64,000 nt of DNA from Micromonospora sp. WMMD961 (GCF_029626145.1 NZ_JARUBJ010000002.1:5893501-5957500), one strand, 5' to 3'; shown: positions 6,210 through 12,978, numbered from the stretch's first letter. Made by a program: numbers and translations. The notes: generated by a model not told the origin, from the sequence alone.

Positions 6210-6764
6210 ATGACTGCGAGCAGGATCGAGCGGTTCCCGGTCGAGATCGCGGACGGGACGGTCTGGGTCGAGGTCAAGCCGGCCAAGGTCGAGACCTTCG
6301 GGTACGGCCCCGAGCGGCGGACTGTCTACCTCGGACGCCTGGAGGTGAGCAGCGACCCGGAACCCGGCTCTGGCGAGCCGTACGGCTACGTCAAGGTTCG
6401 GGGGCGGAAGTACCGCATCTGGACTCAGAGCCTTCGCCACGACGCCGCCGGGTGGAGTGACGAGCCGCTGCGCTGGGTGTCCGCGACCGACGAGCTGTAC
6501 CGGGGCGGCTTCCGTAACGACCGGGACGCGAAGGTCGGCTACGACACCAAGGCGTACGACTCGCTTCGGGAGATCGAGCGCCAGGCGTTGGAGGCGTTCG
6601 ACAAGGCCCACCCCGGGTGGGAGCGCGAGAGCGAGCGGCTGAAGGTCGCGCGGAAGCTGAGCGCGCAGGAGAACCGGGTAGGCGGCGCGCGGGAGGAGCT
6701 GGCGTCGCAGATCCGCATCCGCGACGAGTGGGCGGCGAAGCTCGCCCAGTTCGACCAGGAATAG
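6210..6764 (+). CDS. Phage protein of unknown function, 184 aa
   Basis: The first 90 residues (RFPVEIADGTVWVEVKPAKV, then GYVKVRGRKYRIWTQSLRHD) look beta-rich. The last 75 residues are a long charged helix (REIERQALEAFDKAHPGWER onward) that may form a coiled coil. No family is recognised. The gene is followed by a hairpin (6773-6799) and then leader copy 6, one of the few genes in this stretch with an extra terminator-like structure behind it. Confidence 0.8.
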   Translation: MTASRIERFPVEIADGTVWVEVKPAKVETFGYGPERRTVYLGRLEVSSDPEPGSGEPYGYVKVRGRKYRIWTQSLRHDAAGWSDEPLRWVSATDELYRGGFRNDRDAKVGYDTKAYDSLREIERQALEAFDKAHPGWERESERLKVARKLSAQENRVGGAREELASQIRIRDEWAAKLAQFDQE

Positions 6765-6772
6765 CGATGTGA

Positions 6773-6799
6773 CGGGCCCTGTCGAGGGGGCGGGGCCCG
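6773..6799 (+). terminator. Terminator-like hairpin
   Basis: CGGGCCC pairs with GGGCCCG across a 13-base loop, just after the stop at 6764 and before leader copy 6. Confidence 0.45.
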
Positions 6800-6803
6800 G
6801 CAT

Positions 6804-6880
6804 GCCGAAACGCCGGGAGGCGTCGGGTGGGTTGGCATCCCACCCCTGATGATGGCTGCTGATATTGGAAGGTTGACACG
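6804..6880 (+). promoter_or_regulatory. Structured leader element, copy 6
   Basis: Hairpin 1 is ACGCC-GGGA-GGCGT (GNRA-type loop). Hairpin 2 is GGGTGGG/CCCACCC around TTGGCAT. The conserved tail reads CTGATGATGGCTGCT, so the proposed loop pairing uses one G-U pair here. GATATTGGAAGGTTGACAC precedes ATG 6881. Confidence 0.8.
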
Positions 6881-7411
6881 ATGACTGACACTGTCCTGCC
6901 CGAGGTCGCAGACCTGGAGGACGGCCTCGCCCCGCTATTCGAGGCGATGGGGTGGTCCGAGGACGAGATCCAGGCGGCGCAGCGCAGGCACCCGGACGCG
7001 GCCGACCGGATCTACCACAGCTTCATCCTGCTCCAGCCGCAGCATGACCTGCTCATGCGCTCGGAGCTGCTGTACCGGGCGCACTGCCGGGAACTGCTCA
7101 ATCGGGTGGCGCGCAACGAGGACACGCGACCGGGCACGGCTGCCGAGTGCATCGCCGTGTTGCGAGACACCAGCCTGGTCGGGCCGCTGAACATGGCCGG
7201 CACCGGCCTCTACTTCCGCCTGTGGAGGGCCGCTGGGTTGCCGCCGATCAGCGGGGCGACCGACAACATGCACTACGAAGCGCTGGCCGGGTCCGCGATC
7301 GACGGAGCAGAAGCGGAGCTGCGCAAGAAGCTGCGCCAGGCCGATCGGTCGAGGCAGTTCTCGGTCCAGGTCTCGTCCGCACTCGGATCGAGCAACGAGC
7401 TGGCCGCCTGA
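6881..7411 (+). CDS. Phage protein of unknown function, 176 aa
   Basis: A soluble, helical 176-residue protein: MTDTVLPEVADLEDGLAPLF, then QAAQRRHPDAADRIYHSFIL and a LLYRAHCRELLNRVARNEDT helix. I do not recognise it. The start is fixed by GGAAGG in leader copy 6. Confidence 0.8.
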   Translation: MTDTVLPEVADLEDGLAPLFEAMGWSEDEIQAAQRRHPDAADRIYHSFILLQPQHDLLMRSELLYRAHCRELLNRVARNEDTRPGTAAECIAVLRDTSLVGPLNMAGTGLYFRLWRAAGLPPISGATDNMHYEALAGSAIDGAEAELRKKLRQADRSRQFSVQVSSALGSSNELAA

Positions 7412-7418
7412 CACCAAC

Positions 7419-7501
7419 GCCGAAACCTCCCCTCCAGGGAGGTCGGGGGGCTTGGCATGCCCCTCCTGAAGATGGCTGCCGATACTGGAAGGTTGACACG
7501 C
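7419..7501 (+). promoter_or_regulatory. Structured leader element, copy 7
   Basis: Hairpin 1 is lengthened to ACCTCCC/GGGAGGT, a compensated change relative to the other copies. Hairpin 2 is GGGGGGC/GCCCCTC around TTGGCAT. CTGAAGATGGCTGCC and GATACTGGAAGGTTGACAC follow, then ATG 7502. Confidence 0.82.
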
Positions 7502-7975
7502 ATGCACCAGATCATCGACGTGATCGAGGCCAGCGCCGACAAGCGGACCTACGGGATCACGCACCGGGGCGTGTTCGTCCACGAGGTGAGCGGCAAGGGT
7601 CTGCACAACCGGCAGTACCCGCATCGGGTCCAGGTGTGGGACAACACCGGCCGACCGAATCCCCGCAACGGGGAGCCCGTCCGCTACGGCCAGTACGGGC
7701 GGATCGACGGGGGCGACGGGAAGTACCTCGATCCCAACCACAACGCCACCGACGAACCGGTGACCGTACTCCTGTCGGCCGAGTCGATCGCCATCACCAA
7801 CAACGGCACGAACACCGGGACCTGGGATGGTGGCCAGCCCTTCGGGGCGGCGCTGAAGGTCGGGGAGGCGGTCCGGCTGCGCTACATGGACGGGACGTTG
7901 TCCGACCCCTATGTGGTGACGACGCGGCCCCTGGCCGACCCGGTCCTGATCCCCGAGAAGGTGACTGCCGAGTAA
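7502..7975 (+). CDS. Phage protein of unknown function, 157 aa
   Basis: A 157-residue soluble protein rich in beta-type sequence (RTYGITHRGVFVHEVSGKGL, HRVQVWDNTGRPNPRNGEPV, EPVTVLLSAESIAITNNGTN). The composition suggests a compact beta-barrel or sandwich. No family is recognised. The leader element supplies the ribosome-binding site nine bases before the ATG. Confidence 0.78.
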   Translation: MHQIIDVIEASADKRTYGITHRGVFVHEVSGKGLHNRQYPHRVQVWDNTGRPNPRNGEPVRYGQYGRIDGGDGKYLDPNHNATDEPVTVLLSAESIAITNNGTNTGTWDGGQPFGAALKVGEAVRLRYMDGTLSDPYVVTTRPLADPVLIPEKVTAE

Positions 7976-7978
7976 CAA

Positions 7979-8056
7979 GCCGAAACCCCTTCGGGGGTCG
8001 GGGGGCTTGGCATGCCCCTCCTGATGATGGCTGCCAATACTGGAAGGTTGACACGC
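7979..8056 (+). promoter_or_regulatory. Structured leader element, copy 8
   Basis: Hairpin 1 has the UUCG tetraloop (ACCCC-TTCG-GGGGT). Hairpin 2 is GGGGGGC/GCCCCTC around TTGGCAT. CTGATGATGGCTGCC and AATACTGGAAGGTTGACAC follow, then ATG 8057. Confidence 0.82.
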
Positions 8057-8803
8057 ATGAGTGAAGCGTCGGAGAAGAAGCTCGCCACGATCCGAGGGCT
8101 TCTCGCCAAGGCGGAGGACCCGGCCGCGACGAAGCCGGAGGCCGAGGCGTTCATGGCCAAGGCGACCGAGCTGATGGCGAAGTACGGCGTCGACCGGGCG
8201 CTACTCGCCGCGAGCGACCCGACCAGCGACGCGATCGGCGACAAGCGGATCACGGTCCCCGGCCCGTACGCCATGGCCAAGGCCCTGCTCCTGTACTCCA
8301 TCGCCGAGGCGCTGGGAGTCAAGGGGGCGCGCATCCAGCGGAGGAAGGGCAAGGCGACCGGCGATCAGGTGCTCGTTCTGGTCGGGATGGAGTCGGACCT
8401 CGAACGGGTCGAACTGATCTACACGAGCCTGCTGGTCCAGGCGCTCCGGTTCCAGACCTGGGACTACTCGCGCGACCCGCTCGCCTGGGCTCAGCCGAAG
8501 AAGTGGAAGCGCGACTACATGGACGGCTTCCGCACGACGGTCGTCCCCCGGATCGAGCAGGCCGAGGCCCGCGCCCGGCAGGAAGCGCAAGAGGCCCCGC
8601 AAGGCAGCGGACCCTCGGTGGCGCTGGTCCTGGTGACCAAGGCGGAGCTGGTCTCGCGGGCCTACGAGGAGAAGTTCCCCAACGCTCGCGCTTCAAGCTC
8701 CTCGCGGCCGGTCGGGGCCGGCTATGGGGTCGGCATGGACGCCGGCAACCGGGCCGACATCGGCGGGACTCGCATCGCCACCGGCCGCAAGGCCATCAGC
8801 TAA
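8057..8803 (+). CDS. DUF2786 domain protein, 248 aa
   Basis: The N-terminal 42 residues (KKLATIRGLLAKAEDPAATK, then EAEAFMAKATELMAKYGVD) are the DUF2786 signature, a helical domain found in many phage and bacterial proteins of unknown function. The middle holds further helices, including ALLLYSIAEALGVK and SDLERVELIYTSLLVQALRF, and a basic KKWKRDYMDGFRTTVV segment. The last 40 residues are serine/glycine-rich. This is one of the few recognisable domains in the leader-element array. Its role in phages is not known. Confidence 0.85.
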   Translation: MSEASEKKLATIRGLLAKAEDPAATKPEAEAFMAKATELMAKYGVDRALLAASDPTSDAIGDKRITVPGPYAMAKALLLYSIAEALGVKGARIQRRKGKATGDQVLVLVGMESDLERVELIYTSLLVQALRFQTWDYSRDPLAWAQPKKWKRDYMDGFRTTVVPRIEQAEARARQEAQEAPQGSGPSVALVLVTKAELVSRAYEEKFPNARASSSSRPVGAGYGVGMDAGNRADIGGTRIATGRKAIS

Positions 8804-8807
8804 CCGC

Positions 8808-8890
8808 GCCGAAACCTCCCACCCAGGGGGGTCGGGGGGCTTGGCATGCCCCTCCTGAAGATGGCTGCCACGACACATGGAGTGATGCGA
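8808..8890 (+). promoter_or_regulatory. Structured leader element, copy 9
   Basis: Hairpin 1 is ACCTCCC/GGGGGGT with one G-U pair. Hairpin 2 is GGGGGGC/GCCCCTC around TTGGCAT. CTGAAGATGGCTGCC follows, then the alternative tail CATGGAGTGATGCGA before GTG 8891. Confidence 0.8.
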
Positions 8891-9337
8891 GTGACCACGA
8901 CCACCGAGCAGACCGTGACCGCACCGACCGGCCGAGTCGCTAAGCCGGTCACCCTGGAGCGGGCCCGCGAGCTGCTGAAGCAGGCCGTGGAGGCGCGGGG
9001 CGAGGGCTTCGTCTACAACCTCAACCCGCTGGACATGTGCTACTACGAGCCGATCGACCAGAGCTGGTTCGGGTTCATCCGGGCCAACGATCCGCGCGCC
9101 GAGACCGGCTGCGTGGTGGGCGAGGCCCTAGCCCTGGCCGGCGAGGGGCGGCACCGGAAGTTCCGGGGAAGCGTCAGCTCCCTGGCCGAGGTCTACGGGG
9201 ACATGCTGGAGCGGGACGCCGTTACCTACCTCCAGAGGGCGCAGCGCGAACAGGACAAGGGCAAGACCTGGGGCGAGGCGCGCGAGGCCGCCGAACTGGT
9301 CGCCGAGGAGCTGATTCGTCCGGCTGTCGAGGGCTGA
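8891..9337 (+). CDS. Phage protein of unknown function, 148 aa
   Basis: After a threonine-rich start the protein has VTLERARELLKQAVEARGEG, then a Tyr/Cys-rich NPLDMCYYEPIDQSWFGF and TGCVVGEALALAGEG, and ends in a charged helix. I do not recognise the family. GTG 8891 is preferred because GGAG sits eight bases upstream, the same spacing as in the two CCLGVLCD genes; the in-frame ATG at 8885 is only two bases from it. Confidence 0.76.
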   Translation: MTTTTEQTVTAPTGRVAKPVTLERARELLKQAVEARGEGFVYNLNPLDMCYYEPIDQSWFGFIRANDPRAETGCVVGEALALAGEGRHRKFRGSVSSLAEVYGDMLERDAVTYLQRAQREQDKGKTWGEAREAAELVAEELIRPAVEG

Positions 9338-9348
9338 TCAGCCCAGAA

Positions 9349-9442
9349 GCCGAAACGCCGGCCCGTCGAGGGGGTGGGCCGGCGTCGGGCAGGGGTGGCA
9401 TCCTGCTCCTGAAGATGGCTGCCATGAGAGACAGGACAGAGC
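9349..9442 (+). promoter_or_regulatory. Structured leader element, copy 10 (extended hairpin 1)
   Basis: Hairpin 1 is extended to a 10-bp stem, ACGCCGGCCC/GGGCCGGCGT. Hairpin 2 is GGGCAGG/CCTGCTC around a loop containing GGCAT, a fully compensated change. CTGAAGATGGCTGCC follows. The ribosome-binding part is replaced by AGACAGGACAGAGC before ATG 9443. Confidence 0.78.
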
Positions 9443-9778
9443 ATGATCGCTGAGAGGGGCGACACGGTCACCGTCCAGTTCTGGTCGGGGACCTTCACCG
9501 TTCGCGGCCGGGACGACGTCACCAACCCGAAGGAAGGCGGCGACTACTACCTGTACCGGCTGACCCACAACGAGAGCGGTCAGCCGTACAGCGTCGGCGA
9601 CCAGGCCATCACGGGGGTCACGCCCGGCCTGGCCACCACCCTCCGCGAAGCCGAGGAGGCACTACGGGCCGCCGCTGTGGCCGCCGCCGCACACGAGGGC
9701 ATCATGGCTCACGCCTCGCTGTCGCAGATGCTCGTCGAGGTTCGTGACTTGCTCAAGCAGGTCGAGGAGGAGGCGTGA
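9443..9778 (+). CDS. Phage protein of unknown function, 111 aa
   Basis: The first half is beta-rich (GDTVTVQFWSGTFTVRGRDD, GGDYYLYRLTHNESGQPYSV). The second half is an alanine/glutamate-rich helix (REAEEALRAAAVAAAAHEG) ending in LLKQVEEEA. No family is recognised. Its stop overlaps the GTG of the next gene (GTGA), so three genes from here are translated as a coupled set without leader elements between them. Confidence 0.76.
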   Translation: MIAERGDTVTVQFWSGTFTVRGRDDVTNPKEGGDYYLYRLTHNESGQPYSVGDQAITGVTPGLATTLREAEEALRAAAVAAAAHEGIMAHASLSQMLVEVRDLLKQVEEEA

Positions 9779-10011
9779 GCAGTGACCAGACGGGGCTGAA
9801 TCTGCTGGACAACGACACGCCGAGGGCTCTGACGCTGGCAACGGGGGAAGGCGCGGTATTCCTGGCGCGCAGTGAGATCGAGCGGGGTGTGTTCCTGCTG
9901 GCCATGGATGGCCATGAGCGGCGGGCCGAGATGGCGCTCACCCGGGCCGACCTGCTGGTGATCATCGCCCACGCGGCGAAACTGCTGGCCGAGGACGAGG
10001 TGAGGTCATGA
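9775..10011 (+). CDS. Phage protein of unknown function, 78 aa
   Basis: A small acidic protein (LNLLDNDTPRALTLATGEGA, GVFLLAMDGHERRAEMALTR). It starts at a GTG overlapping the previous stop by four bases and ends overlapping the next ATG by four bases. It is predicted to be mixed alpha/beta, and its family is unknown. The tight overlaps are the main evidence that it is translated. Confidence 0.72.
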   Translation: MSSDQTGLNLLDNDTPRALTLATGEGAVFLARSEIERGVFLLAMDGHERRAEMALTRADLLVIIAHAAKLLAEDEVRS

Positions 10012-10355
10012 CAAGCTCATACGACAAGTTCGCCGGGCAGGTGGTGGGGATGCTCCGCGAAGTCACGGAGCAGGGGCACGAGATCCGCAACCGTGCCGCG
10101 ACCCGCGACGGCTGGCGGTACAGGATTGACCTGGTCGGGGTCTGGGGCAACCAGGATCTCGGCTTCGCCCAGCGCCGCGACGAGATCGTGCGCCGGCTGA
10201 AGGCCAGTCAGTGGTACCGCGAAGCCGGCGAGGGTAGCGAGCTTCACCAGGTGGTCGAGGAGCTGGAGGACGCGCAGTCCCCCGACGCCTTCGACGACCC
10301 GTGGGACGTGCTCTACGACTACGCGGACATGGACCGAGTATGGATCGAGCGATGA
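10008..10355 (+). CDS. Phage protein, 115 aa, paralogue of the gene at 10889
   Basis: The C-terminal half (EIVRRLKASQWYREAGEGSE, then a DYADMDRVWIER end) aligns with the gene at 10889-11143 (AFVEAIKASEWYEIHGEGST and NVADEDRVWIKTL). The shared core is KAS-W..-GEG...-DRVWI. The N-terminal half (AGQVVGMLREVTEQGHEIRN) is unique to this copy. ATGA overlap couples it to the gene before, and it overlaps the next gene in the same way. Function unknown. Confidence 0.78.
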   Translation: MTSSYDKFAGQVVGMLREVTEQGHEIRNRAATRDGWRYRIDLVGVWGNQDLGFAQRRDEIVRRLKASQWYREAGEGSELHQVVEELEDAQSPDAFDDPWDVLYDYADMDRVWIER

Positions 10356-10783
10356 CCGAGGGCCAGGTGATCGAGACCGAACACGGCGCGGCGCTGGTGC
10401 TCTACGACCAGTTCGGCGACCCGACCAACTCGGGATGGTTCCTGCGGTACAGCAACGGCCAGCAGGCCAACCTGGACGAGATCCTGTCGACCACCGACCC
10501 GACCGACGAAGAGGGCGCAGTCGACGAGGCCAAGGCGTTCCTGGCCCGGGAGGGCATCCGTGTTATCGAGCCCGAACCGAAGGCCGGCGAGCTGCTGCAC
10601 ACCTTCGAGTGGTCCGTGGAGTCCAGGCAGCCGGGCGGCCCCTGGCAGAGCTACGGCTTCGATCGAGGCGGAACGGTCACCAGGGATGCGGCCAAGGCAG
10701 AGCGCGCCGTCGCCGCACTGAAGGAGCAGGGCTACCAGGTGCGGATGATCGAGCGCGAGACGATCGTCCGGGCGCTGGTGTAG
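10352..10783 (+). CDS. Phage protein of unknown function, 143 aa
   Basis: MTEGQVIETEHGAALVLYDQ opens a 143-residue protein of mixed fold: an LRYSNGQQANLDEILSTTD segment, a helix EAKAFLAREGIRVIEPEP, and a second AAKAERAVAALKEQGYQVR helix. The ATG at 10352 overlaps the previous stop (ATGA). An ATG at 10340 is also in frame but ignores that coupling. A strong hairpin closes this four-gene set at 10806-10831. Confidence 0.76.
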   Translation: MTEGQVIETEHGAALVLYDQFGDPTNSGWFLRYSNGQQANLDEILSTTDPTDEEGAVDEAKAFLAREGIRVIEPEPKAGELLHTFEWSVESRQPGGPWQSYGFDRGGTVTRDAAKAERAVAALKEQGYQVRMIERETIVRALV

Positions 10784-10805
10784 GAAGCGAGCGGTAGTAG
10801 GGAGC

Positions 10806-10831
10806 GGGGTCCGGCGATTCGGCCGGGCCCC
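10806..10831 (+). terminator. Terminator hairpin after the coupled gene set
   Basis: A 10-bp stem GGGGTCCGGC/GCCGGGCCCC (one T-G pair) closes a 6-base loop. It is followed at once by TTGACA and an 18-bp motif copy, so transcription probably restarts here. Confidence 0.65.
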
Positions 10832-10835
10832 TCCC

Positions 10836-10866
10836 TTGACATCGATACTGCAAGGCTGACATAGTG
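10836..10866 (+). promoter_or_regulatory. Candidate promoter overlapping an 18-bp motif
   Basis: A perfect -35 (TTGACA, 10836-10841) is 18 bases from a weak -10 (CATAGT, 10860-10865). The perfect motif GATACTGCAAGGCTGACA (10844-10861) fills the spacer, the layout expected for repressor control. The -10 is poor, so this is a candidate only. Confidence 0.45.
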
Positions 10867-10888
10867 ATCAACGAACGAGGAGCACGAC

Positions 10889-11143
10889 ATGCCGGTTTGG
10901 CTGGACGAGATCAATTTGACGCACGCGCCCGAGATCGTGGACGGCGACTTCGGGCCCCGCCGGAACGCCTTCGTAGAGGCGATCAAGGCGAGCGAGTGGT
11001 ACGAGATCCACGGCGAGGGCAGCACGCTTCACTGGTACGTCCGCGAGATCGAGGACGCGCAGGTCATCAGCGACTTCGCTCTCTACATGGAGGGCGTCTA
11101 CAACGTCGCCGACGAAGACCGGGTCTGGATCAAGACGCTCTGA
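10889..11143 (+). CDS. Phage protein, 84 aa, paralogue of the gene at 10008
   Basis: MPVWLDEINLTHAPEIVDGD begins an 84-residue protein sharing KAS-WYE..GEGS, an EIEDAQ helix and a C-terminal DEDRVWIKTL with the gene at 10008-10355. GAGGAG precedes the ATG. It has its own candidate promoter and motif upstream and is followed by leader copy 11. Two paralogues lying within 1 kb, as with the CCLGVLCD pair, suggest local duplication or cassette exchange. Confidence 0.78.
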   Translation: MPVWLDEINLTHAPEIVDGDFGPRRNAFVEAIKASEWYEIHGEGSTLHWYVREIEDAQVISDFALYMEGVYNVADEDRVWIKTL

Positions 11144-11144
11144 T

Positions 11145-11230
11145 GCCGAAACGCCCTCCGGGGCGTCCGAGGGGGTGGCATCCCCTCGCTGAAGATGGCT
11201 GCCAAGATCCAATACTGGAAGGCTGACACG
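11145..11230 (+). promoter_or_regulatory. Structured leader element, copy 11 (most diverged)
   Basis: Hairpin 1 is ACGCCC-TCCG-GGGCGT. Hairpin 2 is CGAGGGG/CCCCTCG, differing at several pairs from all other copies yet fully paired, around a loop containing TGGCAT. CTGAAGATGGCTGCC follows, then AATACTGGAAGGCTGACAC before ATG 11231. Confidence 0.82.
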
Positions 11231-11842
11231 ATGGCTAAACCGAGCGCCGCACAGAAGCGCGAGCTGCTGGACGCGATCAGCATGGGCGGCATCATCCGGC
11301 CCAACGTTCACCCCCGCACGCTGGCCGTGATGGAGCGGGAGGGCTGGGTCGAGGAGCGCGCGACCAGCGGCTTCTACAAGCACGCGATGTTCGTGACCCT
11401 CGCCGGCCGCGAGGCCGTGGGCATGCTGCCCGAGGGCGACAAGCCCGAGGTGACCCCCGCTGGCGAAGTGATCGTCTACCGCATCGAGGACCGGGACGGA
11501 CGCGGGCCCTACAACAACTACCCGATGGACTTCAAGCGGAACAAGATCATCCGCGAGCTGTGCAAGATCCACGCTTCGCCGACCACGCACCCCGCCGGGC
11601 AACTGGACGGGATCACCTCGGACAACGGCTTCACCGTCGACCACTACTTCGGCTTCATCAACAAGGCGAGCCTGGCCCGCTGGTTCACCGGCTGGGGGGA
11701 GCGCCTGACCGAGGCCGGCTTCTACGTCTCGACCTTCGCCGCCCGCAGCGAGGACATCCTCCACGGCCGCAAGCAGATCGCCTTCGCCAAGGGGCGGGCC
11801 AGATACCTCGGCACCTCCCCCGTCGCCGACTACATCGCCTGA
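11231..11842 (+). CDS. Phage protein of unknown function, 203 aa
   Basis: MAKPSAAQKRELLDAISMGG and TLAVMEREGWVEERATSGFY look like a winged-helix-type N-terminus, with a possible beta hairpin at FVTLAGREAVGML. The C-terminal two-thirds (MDFKRNKIIRELCKIHASPT, RWFTGWGERLTEAGFYVSTF) is unfamiliar. DNA binding is a guess from the first 65 residues. It is the last gene preceded by a structured leader element. Confidence 0.78.
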   Translation: MAKPSAAQKRELLDAISMGGIIRPNVHPRTLAVMEREGWVEERATSGFYKHAMFVTLAGREAVGMLPEGDKPEVTPAGEVIVYRIEDRDGRGPYNNYPMDFKRNKIIRELCKIHASPTTHPAGQLDGITSDNGFTVDHYFGFINKASLARWFTGWGERLTEAGFYVSTFAARSEDILHGRKQIAFAKGRARYLGTSPVADYIA

Positions 11843-11867
11843 TCAACGCAAGGAGAACCGAAACACC

Positions 11868-12299
11868 ATGAAGCCGCAGTGCGTGGTTACCAACAGCAAG
11901 GGCGAGCAGTGCGTCAACGAGGGCAAGGGGGGTTTGGGCCTCTGCTCGACGCACCTCTACCGGTTCAAGCGGTACAACGACGTCATGGCGGACGTCCCGA
12001 TCCGCAAGTACACCCTGACCAAGCCGCGCAGCGCCGCCCAGTACGACGGGGACACCGAGCTGGACCGGATCTGGGCCCGCGTCCGCAAGACCGAGGAGCA
12101 CTGGATCTGGACCGGGTCCTTCGCCCGAGGCGTGCCGCAGGCGCAGCACGAGGGCTGGAACAAGCCGGTCCGCCGGGTCTTCTGGGAGCTGGCCAACGGT
12201 CCCCTCGCCGAGGGTGAGCGCGTCACCGTCAACTGCGGCGAGGACGCCTGCGTGCGTCTCTCGCACATCGTGGTCAAGCAGCCGGCGGTGATCGCCTGA
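11868..12299 (+). CDS. Zinc-binding HNH-like protein with degenerate catalytic motif, 143 aa
   Basis: The N-terminus has a C-x9-C-x10-C-x2-H pattern (CVVTNSKGEQC, then CSTH) likely to bind zinc. The C-terminal half resembles the phage HNH layout: HWIWTGSFARG, a VRRVFWELANGPLAEGERV helix, then CGEDACVRLSHIV. The position that normally holds the catalytic His-His or Asp-His is VTVNC here, so the first HNH histidine is missing and nuclease activity is doubtful. It may be a DNA-binding derivative. The ATG follows AAGGAG at suitable spacing, and the stop overlaps the next gene. Confidence 0.72.
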   Translation: MKPQCVVTNSKGEQCVNEGKGGLGLCSTHLYRFKRYNDVMADVPIRKYTLTKPRSAAQYDGDTELDRIWARVRKTEEHWIWTGSFARGVPQAQHEGWNKPVRRVFWELANGPLAEGERVTVNCGEDACVRLSHIVVKQPAVIA

Positions 12300-12859
12300 T
12301 GGCCCGTCCGCTGGTTGGCTTGCTCGGCCGCAGTCGGGCCGGCAAGGACACCGTTGGTGCACGGCTCGTCGAGCGACACGGCTACGTCCGGTACGCCTTC
12401 GGCGACAACGTCCGCAGGCTAGCCCTGGCGATCGATCCGCTGGTGGATGTCTCGTTCGATGGGGAACGGCTGGGCGAGCTGGTCAACGCCTGCGGCTGGG
12501 AGAGCGCGAAGCAGTTCCCCGAGGTGCGTCGCTTCCTCCAGCGCCTCGCCACGGAGGCGGTCCGCGAGATCGACCCGTACTTCTGGATTCGGCCCGTCAT
12601 GGACGACGTCGAGGCCGACATCCGCGGTGTCGTCATCACCGACGTCCGGTTCCACAACGAGGCCGAGGCGATCCGGCGCGCTGGCGGTCTGCTGGTGCGA
12701 GTGATCCGCCCCGACCTTCCCCCGGACCCGCACGTCAGCGAGAACGAGTTGCTGGACCGGGCTACCGACTACGAGATCCGCAACGATGCGGGTCTCGACT
12801 TCCTGACCGGCCAGACGGACTGGCTGGCGGGACTGATCAGCAGGAGGTTCGGCAAGTGA
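12299..12859 (+). CDS. Deoxynucleoside monophosphate kinase (P-loop)
   Basis: A 186-residue P-loop kinase: MARPLVGLLGRSRAGKDTVG has the Walker A motif GRSRAGKDT at residues 10-18, as in T4 gp1-type dNMP kinases and the phage deoxynucleotide monophosphate kinase family. A VVITDVRFHNEAEAIRRAGG segment, about residues 105-124, fits the Walker B/NMP region. Such enzymes phosphorylate dNMPs to raise dNTP supply for phage replication. With ThyX 1.3 kb downstream, the element carries two steps of deoxynucleotide synthesis. The ATG shares one base with the preceding stop. Confidence 0.85.
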   Translation: MARPLVGLLGRSRAGKDTVGARLVERHGYVRYAFGDNVRRLALAIDPLVDVSFDGERLGELVNACGWESAKQFPEVRRFLQRLATEAVREIDPYFWIRPVMDDVEADIRGVVITDVRFHNEAEAIRRAGGLLVRVIRPDLPPDPHVSENELLDRATDYEIRNDAGLDFLTGQTDWLAGLISRRFGK

Positions 12860-12936
12860 AGCGAGTTCTTACCCTGGTGGCCGTGGCCACCCTGGCGACC
12901 GCCGGCCTGGTGGCCTGCGCCGACGACTGCGACTGA
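12856..12936 (+). CDS. 26-aa lipoprotein-like micropeptide
   Basis: GTG 12856 overlaps the kinase stop by four bases and opens a 26-residue peptide, (M)KRVLTLVAVATLATAGLV then ACADDCD. It has a two-residue basic start, a hydrophobic core and a lipobox (LVAC), so cleavage would leave a lipidated six-residue CADDCD. This looks like a signal peptide with almost no mature protein. The perfect overlap and lipobox argue that it is real. A surface role such as superinfection exclusion is possible but unproven. Confidence 0.6.
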   Translation: MKRVLTLVAVATLATAGLVACADDCD

Positions 12937-12978
12937 TGCCAGCCTTGCAGTTTCAGGGCTGATACTGTAACGTTGACA
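12937..12978. promoter_or_regulatory. Divergent pair of 18-bp motif copies
   Basis: GAAACTGCAAGGCTGGCA lies on the minus strand at 12937-12954 (16 of 18) and GATACTGTAACGTTGACA on the plus strand at 12961-12978 (15 of 18), six bases apart. They fill the gap between the micropeptide and the gene at 13015. This is the only closely spaced divergent pair. Confidence 0.55.

Noticed and set aside
4429..11230. CRISPR array or transposon-type repeats
   Set aside because: The repeats are separated by intact, different genes of 0.25-0.75 kb, lack spacers of equal length, and have internal covarying hairpins. No cas or transposase gene is present.
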